Source: Impatiens glandulifera
Taxonomy: Eukaryota; Streptophyta; Magnoliopsida; Ericales; Balsaminaceae
Length of the DNA: 64,000 nt
Assembly: GCF_907164915.1 (NCBI RefSeq)
Contig: NC_061862.1
Location: 58,258,619 to 58,322,618 of the forward strand
Direction of reading: 5' to 3'
In this document: positions 57,892-64,000 of the stretch, in pieces
Layout of the letters: each line of letters starts with the position of its first letter
Numbering within the stretch: the stretch's first letter is position 1
Position numbers and translations under genes: made by a program
Notes under the pieces: generated by a model
Database searches by the model: none
What the model was told of the DNA's origin: nothing
The model's input: the letters and a program-made list of their open reading frames with translations, nothing else

Positions 57892-58726
57892 TTATGGAGA
57901 CTCTACTAGGATTAAATGTTTAACTCGTAAACATAAACTTGACTTTTAAAATGTTTATATCACGTTTCTCACTTAATAGGCTTATCTTGAAAGGTACAAC
58001 ACTTAAAAGACGTGTATCTTATACCCTATTTTAATGCCTTCATGTGTAAAGGGTACATCACCCTCTTCTTACTAACAAAGAAGTATACAACCAAGATCAG
58101 TACTTCTACACCTATGTGCAAATATTATCAATGAGGAATGACAACTAGTTACAGACCAAGTGATGTTACGAGAGGAAAAACTAGAATGGACGGGATCGAC
58201 CCCACCCTTTGGCAATGTGTCGTTCGATAGGACATAGACGTTTTGGAGGTGAGGGAAAATTTCCAATTGAATTGATATTCCCTGGTTTATGGCGGCGGTT
58301 TTACGCCTTCCACTATCGGTGAATGATACTTTCTTATGATTCCCTTAGAATAAAAAAAACCTGGTTACTATCATCAAGTCGGTTGTTTGTCGTGTTCAAA
58401 CAACCAAAAGACCTTGTCATTACAACCCTTATGTGAACACTATATATGTATTATGTGTATGCATGTATAGTCTAAGTGATCATCTTAAACACGTTCCTTC
58501 ATTTCAAAACAAACATGTTTGTAAATGTTTTGAGTTTCAATCTTAGACGATGTCCATGCTGACGGATATCGAGTTAATCCCATGGGTTGAAAACTTTCAT
58601 GAAAATGGGTAGAACCATGGGATTTACGGACTAACCCCCATCACGAGGTTCACAAACTTCAAAATAAATCTCACATTCATGATGCAAATACAAAGGAGAT
58701 GGGTGCATACATGACGTGTCTACTAT

Positions 58727-59221
58727 ATGGGAGAAAGGGCCATGTGCCCAACCAAAGAAGAGTTTCGAGCTATCCTAATGGCGGACAACAAACACATTAT
58801 GCACCTAAAACCACATGTAGAATCAATGTCTTTGAGGAAGATCTTGCAAGAGGAATACAAATATAGCAAAACAACATTCAAAACAATCCTCAAGAACAAT
58901 GCCATTGACTTCTTGAAATGGACAAAAATGAAAATCAGGAATGGACAAATCCCTCTAACCATGGGATCCTCCTTGATGACAATGACAATTCTTTTGGCCC
59001 ATTTTTTCATGGCTCCAGCGGATGATAAACCATCTTCCAAAATTTTAGAAGTAGCCTATCACATGCGTAGAGGAAACAAATACCCCTCAGGCATCATCCT
59101 GGATGAAACTCTGATGGGTCTAAATGACTCATTCGTAATCTCTTCCGTGAGTAAAAGAGGCTCACCTATGGTCTTCTACATCTGGATGCTTGACAAGCTC
59201 GAGAGCCTTCCGCTAGCATGA
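58727..59221 (+). pseudogene. First ORF of Tat/Ogre-like element (DUF7745-like), copy B
   Basis: An open frame of 164 codons: MGERAMCPTKEEFRAILMAD, LRKILQEEYKYSKTTFKTIL, FFMAPADDKPSSKILEVAYH, IILDETLMGLNDSFVISSVS and MVFYIWMLDKLESLPLA. The start used is only the first ATG in the surviving frame; homologous sequence continues upstream (copy A reads WVHTCRVYY), where this copy has TGA. Domain assignment to DUF7745-like proteins rests on the PT.EEF and VFYIWMLDKLE blocks and is tentative. It is cut on the right by the terminal-repeat-like block. Confidence 0.5.
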
Positions 59222-59409
59222 TATAAAAAACCGTGAAAAAATTATTACAATAAAAATATGATAACATATTACTTTTATTTTTAACCGTTTTAAGTTTATG
59301 AGCGGGTCAACTCACAATCCGACCCAAGTATCCATTTACTCTCACATATATATCCAAATTAACCACAGATCTCGACCCAGCAATCCGGACATTTTAAAAA
59401 TTAAGCATC

Positions 59410-59451
<42 letters not shown>

Positions 59452-59667
59452 TTAGTTAAAAAGTTGAACTTATATTGTTAAAATGTCCCGCGTTAATCAA
59501 ATTTGGTGTTGAATTTAAAATATAAAGTGTTATTTGTCTAGTTGGTTAAAATGTTGTACTTCTTTTGTTATGTTGCAAGTTCGGACCATACTTATAGTTT
59601 TTTATTTTTAACCGTTTTAAGTTTATGGGCGAGTCAACTCACAATCCGACCCAAGTATCCACTTACT

Positions 59668-59704
<37 letters not shown>

Positions 59705-60105
59705 AAATTAACCACAACTCTCGATCCGGTAATTCGGATAATTTAAAAATTAAGCATCATTATATATATAAAGATTAGTTAGTTAAAAAATTGAACTTAT
59801 ATATTATTAAAATATCCTGGATTCATCAAATTTGGTGTTGAATTTACAATTTAAAGTGTTATTAGCCAAGTTGGTTAAAGGTTGTACTTGTTTTGTTAGA
59901 TTACAAATTTGAACCATATTTATAATTTTTTTAATTTTATTTTTAACCGTTTTAAGTTTTTGAGCGAGTCAACCCACAATTCGACTCAAGTATCCATTTA
60001 CTTTCACATATATATTCAAATTAACCATAACTCTCGACCCAGCAATCCAAATATTTTAAAAATTAAACATTATTATATTTATATATATATATATATATAT
60101 ATATA
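59222..60105. repeat. Three tandem units with tRNA-like A and B boxes
   Basis: Unit of about 330 bp: ATTTTTAACCGTTTTAAG..GAG(C/T)CAAC..CAATCCGAC, then AACCACA..CTCGACCC, a TA microsatellite, TTAGTTAGTTAAAAA, CAAATTTGGTGTTGAATTTA and a tRNA-like module. Units start near 59278, 59605 and 59938; the last lacks the module. The modules read TAGCCAAGTTGGTTAAAG (59863-59880; A-box-like) and CAAGTTCGGACC (59576-59587; B-box-like). Copy A has only one unit (10829-11035). The block abuts the CBP60 3' flank. Confidence 0.65.
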
Positions 60106-60388
60106 GATTGGGATATTCTCCGCAATGTAGAGGTTGGTTGTTAGCGGTGAGAGCACAAACCAAGAATTAAAACAAAATTCAATATTGTTATGATAAATTC
60201 AAGTTTACATTACTATGAAAAAAAAAATAAACATAAAACATACCAACCAAAAGTTTATATCTTCTTTTCCTTAGTCAAATTCTCTATACAGAAAAGAAAA
60301 CCTTATTAGGACACAGGAACTAACCATCACAGGCCTGAATGCTCGATCACCAATGATGTAAAATTGAATGAATTCAAGCTTGTAGTTC

Positions 60389-62949
60389 TCAATCAAGCCC
60401 ATCAAACCAAGTTCCATTCAAGAATGGATCCGGGATACTAAATGATGATACCCGATACATATGATTATTATTCCCGTTAAAATCATCCATATGTGGTACT
60501 TGATAGATAATATTCGGATCAGTTTGGTCAATTGCATTCCATGAATGGTTACAAGAATTCGAGATGATTTCCCCTGTTGTAGTAATATCATGCCCATTTT
60601 TTATGAGGGAATCATAAAAAAGTGAAGCATTTATCTCTTCTTCACTGAGGATAGCAGTTCCAACAGGTGCCACTGCACCAACATCCTCATCACCCATCAT
60701 GGGAGAAGAAGGGAAAGTAAAAGGTCCATTAGAAGCACAAGTTGTAGCAGTAGGTGAAACTAAAGGAGGTATAGTTTCATCCAAAACAACTTCCTCTTCC
60801 TTCTTATCAAAAGGACAAGAGAGTTGATTGATGAAGCATGCCTTAAGTGCAGCACTTCCCTCGCATTTAAGAGCATGATCTATAGTAGCCTTCCTTTTCG
60901 CATCACTCCAGCCACGCCCAAGGATCTGCATCTCCAACCAACCAAATGATCTCAGAAAGAGTAATCAACCAATGCCAAAAGGAACTAATTGCATATCTTG
61001 TTGCTGTGTAAGAGAAAGTGTTTAGGTAAGCATGGTTGTTCCGATCTCAATTCAAATCCAAATATAGAAAAAACGTCAATAAATTTTTGAATCTGTATGC
61101 TTGAGTAAGTTCTTTTCCCAAACATTATCTCATCTAGATCCAAATCCAGATCAAATACATGACAAAAGAAAGTGTCTGGATCTGAATTCAAATTCAGATC
61201 CAGAAACATCCAGTGTTTCTAAATGGGAATGCAAACTTTTACATACTAACAAACAACTTCTAAATAGATCTCTTGCTACCCAGCGGGGACAGCACAAGGT
61301 ATTTATGTAAGCATGGTTTGAATCGGGTTAATGGTAAGACGTTATTTTGGATTCAAAGTATAAATGCTTTATTATCTCAAAATGATACATCATTTAGTCC
61401 TTCAATTTAACTTAATATTGATATGCACAAAAGTAGAACAATTAGCTCTTACCTTCTTGAGCTCTTCAGGGCGTGTAAAATTTAGACTCAGAAAATCTTG
61501 TATAGTTTTTATGCCTCTTTCCGTCAAACGGTCAACAATAGGTCCACGTTGTCCAATGTTTTTTAGGCACCATACATTATCCATAAGAGATAATACTTCT
61601 ACACCCTTCCTATTTTCTGCAAATAAACAAGCAAATAAGATACACAATAATCCCGTTTTAAAGGAGTATAATCAGCACTGACCTTTCATCCTTTTGTCTT
61701 TCATAGTGAAAGTGTTTGTCTTTGCTTCCTTTACTCTGATATTTTGAAAAGTATCCACGAATCTTGCTCCAAGCCTTAGCTTACTAACCGGCTTCCATTT
61801 CTGATCATGCAAGATCGAGAGATCGCCCAAGGTTCCTATGCCGCCTTTTAGTTCAAGAACAACATTTCCCTTGAGGATTTTTTTCTCATTCATTTCCTTT
61901 AGAATATTTTGGCTGAACTCTTCTGCTGTCCAATCATCTCTGTCAAAGCTTCCCTTTAGGATAACTATTTCCAATTTTGCCGAAGCTTCTGGTCCGGAGA
62001 TGACAGCTTCGCCAGTATGAACATCAAATAGAGTTACTAAAATGGAGCTGTTCCCTTCACCTCGTATGGGTTCTGCTGTCCATACAGTCTCCGAAACATT
62101 AGATGAGAATCGTAATTCCAAGTATCTCGGTTCAGAAGAGCTGCAAGCAGCACCAGAATAGCTGATGCATAGAATCATTTCAAGCATTAGTCAGTCAATG
62201 GAAAGTGGAAACTAACTTGAACCCAAAAAAGACGAGGCTTGGAGAAAAGAGTGAAAGATCCAATCTATGATGCACAATGAAATGTGAATCTTACTTACCA
62301 TTTTCCATTGTTGAGATATTTGAGCTGCTGTTCAATTTCCTTTTTTACCTACACAATACACATACAAGAAATGTCAAACAAACAAACACAGATATAGTGA
62401 AGTGAAGTGCATACCACAAATCTGATGTCATTAATCTAAAATAGAACTGTAGATATATATATGTTACAAATGGAGCAATCAGATATTGGATTCAGTATCA
62501 AACAAACAAAGTGGGACCCAACAAAGAAGAAGAAGAAGAAAAGGAGTTTTTACAAAATAGTAGAACAGATACACAATAGTACTTAATAATCTGCAAATAG
62601 GATCGATCTCCAAGGCAGGCATGGATAAACTAAATAAGGAATCAAGAACATGAAAAGAAATAGAAAAACGCTTAGTAAGGAAAACATCTTTAGAAAGAAA
62701 GGAGGAAGTTACTCACAATTGGTCGAACTATCTGCTCGAAAGCTATGCGCAGAAGTGATGCGCCGTCGATCCCCCTGCAGAAGAGACAAAGGCATAATGT
62801 TGCTTAGATTAACGATTAATGGAAAGTGAAATTGAGATCAATTCGAGAACAAAACGTTACTTCTTTATAAACTCGGAACAGATGATCTCCTCCAAAACAG
62901 CTGGATTGATTTGGGAATTAGCAAGTCCTGACGGAAGATTGTCTGACAT
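60389..62949 (-). CDS. CBP60-like calmodulin-binding protein (458 aa, six exons)
   Basis: Member of the plant CBP60 family, nuclear calmodulin-binding proteins of which some activate defence genes. Six exons by GT-AG rules, each phase checked: 62861-62949, 62717-62774, 62299-62348, 61683-62161, 61453-61616, 60389-60925 (1377 nt with stop). Exon 4 has LELRFSSNVSETVWTAEPIR, SSILVTLFDVHTGEAVISGP, DDWTAEEFSQNIL, GGIGTLGDLSILHD and EAKTNTFTMKDKRMK. Exon 5 has the central block VWCLKNIGQRGPIVDRLTER and GIKTIQDFLSLNFTRPEELK. Exon 6 starts ILGRGWSDAKRKATIDHALK, matching the ILG...HA..C block. It then departs from the usual family: the following conserved KLYVYY/GVVFN-type region is not seen, and an Asn/Ser/Asp-rich tail ends GTWFDGLD. 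The start is chosen because the paralogue at 49399 shares it. Probably functional, but expression is not shown. Confidence 0.85.
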
Positions 62950-64000
62950 GATTATTAAGAGAATTGTTTGTTAGGGTTGAGAGATGAAGAAGAACAGAAA
63001 ATTGCAAATAATTTGATTGAAACAACTTACATTCATATTTATTTGCAGAGCTTCAATCCTCCGCGTAATCTTTCTCCGAGTGGAGTGGCGGAGATAAGAA
63101 TGCAAGTGAATGAGGGTTTGAGAACAACCAAATGTTGGCTCAAGACCATGAAATATAATATTAACACCTATTAATTAATTAAAGGGAATACACTTTCTTA
63201 TTAGAATCTTTTATTTAAATATTCACTACTAGTGGGTGGGTGATATAGAGTTTTTTTAATCATTAATTCATTCAAATTCAAATCAACTTGGAGCACCCTC
63301 ATTGTTCAATCAAATTTACACATTACCTCATTTACCACCTCATGAATGAAAAAGTGTTCATCATTCAATTTTAGATTCCCAAACTATTCAATCATTAATT
63401 TCCTAATTGGTAGATAATGATTAATTTGATGCTACCATTACAGGCTTTACATGTATCTCACTTATGAAGTGACAATCATTACATTTCTTATTACCTTTTT
63501 TATTTGTTGATTTTTTTTCTCTTTGTACATATGACGTTTTCTTAATGGATAAATGCACTACATGTACTGGTAGCATCGAACTAACCGTAGATAATATTAG
63601 TTATTGAATGACTTGTTACGGGGATTAGATATGCTGTAACATTTTCTTCACCAATTATCAAAACAATCATTTTCATTCTCATTAATAATGTTTAGATTTA
63701 TCAAAAAAGTAAAAAATATAGTTTTTAGTTAGAAATATTAATCATTCTCATTTTCATTAATAATGTGATTTATCAAAGAAAAATTATTATTATTATTTTG
63801 TCATTAAAACTAGTTTTGATTTAATTAAAAAAAATTCATATAACTTAGGGAGAGAATACGTTGTATCCTATAATGAGCCACAATATGCATTATTCTTCAA
63901 ATTGTTTGGTTTGGTATGAGTCAAACAAAATCAAACATCGTTTCACCCTTTTTTCCATCTATCATATCACTCAAATCATAAATCAATATACTAAAATACT
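62950..64000. other. 5' flank of the CBP60-like gene, no other gene seen
   Basis: 62950-63120 is 5' UTR or promoter, sharing short blocks with 49205-49398. An inverted repeat with arms GATGCTACCA (63428-63437) and TGGTAGCATC (63568-63577) may be a small MITE remnant. 63655-63790 contains a short imprecise duplication of TTTTCATTAATAATGT and TTTATCAAA. No ORF beyond chance length. Confidence 0.6.

Larger units (their letters stand above)
51147..60525. repeat. Segmental duplication copy B, right block
   Basis: Collinear with 4223-11449. Extra in this copy: SINE, solo LTR and two further tandem units near 59.4-60.1 kb. The comparison cannot go past 60525 because copy A is N from there. Confidence 0.95.

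Overview
This window is nuclear DNA from a flowering plant, most likely a eudicot of the asterid group. The evidence is split genes with GT-AG introns, Ty1/copia, Tat/Ogre-like, CACTA, MULE, MITE and SINE debris, and a post-pol retrotransposon ORF of a type I associate with asterid (Lamiales-like) genomes. It is repeat-rich. Only the two CALMODULIN-BINDING PROTEIN 60 (CBP60)-like genes look like possible host genes; almost everything else is decayed or nested transposable elements. A run of exactly 500 N at 11450-11949 is an assembly gap.

The window is framed by a direct segmental duplication. Copy A (1-11449) and copy B (44874-60525) carry the same series: a dead CACTA transposase split by a MITE, an AT-rich tract, a Tat/Ogre-like LTR with primer-binding site and first ORF, a terminal-repeat-like block, and the 3' end of a CBP60 gene. 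The copies are nearly identical in base sequence but differ by discrete events. Copy B has a 2.1 kb block with a truncated CBP60 gene where A has 41 bp. Copy B also has a SINE with a 16-bp target duplication, a 1.3 kb solo LTR with a 5-bp target duplication, and extra tandem units next to CBP60. Copy A runs into the gap, followed by a broken FAR1/MULE-type transposase gene.

Between the copies (12.9-43.7 kb) lies a nest of retrotransposons. A gag-only Ty1/copia element (TR-GAG type, + strand, 12.9-30.7 kb) has three head-to-tail copies of a 1.4 kb gag segment, then an LTR, then a fourth gag copy. Into it is inserted a SIRE-like copia element on the - strand (element 1, 20058-30077). A decayed Tork/Tnt1-like copia element (31.4-34.0 kb) is interrupted by a second SIRE-like element (element 2, 33963-41621) flanked by a perfect TTGTA duplication. 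An oppositely oriented Tat/Ogre-type LTR fragment follows (41.66-43.71 kb), then probable CACTA terminal sequence leading into copy B.

The right end (60.4-62.95 kb, - strand) holds a six-exon CBP60-like gene whose splice phases are all consistent (458 aa). A paralogous 5' half, with its own upstream sequence and a new 3' tail (240 aa), lies on the + strand at 49.4-50.6 kb.

The signals most worth following are: dense arrays of TTAGAC...GTCTAA palindromes in the U3 of the SIRE-like LTRs; an antisense gag fragment built into the LTR of the gag-only element; loss of the Gag zinc knuckle across the related elements; and the CBP60 copy that ends at an exon-intron boundary. No RNA gene, CRISPR array or prokaryotic feature was found.
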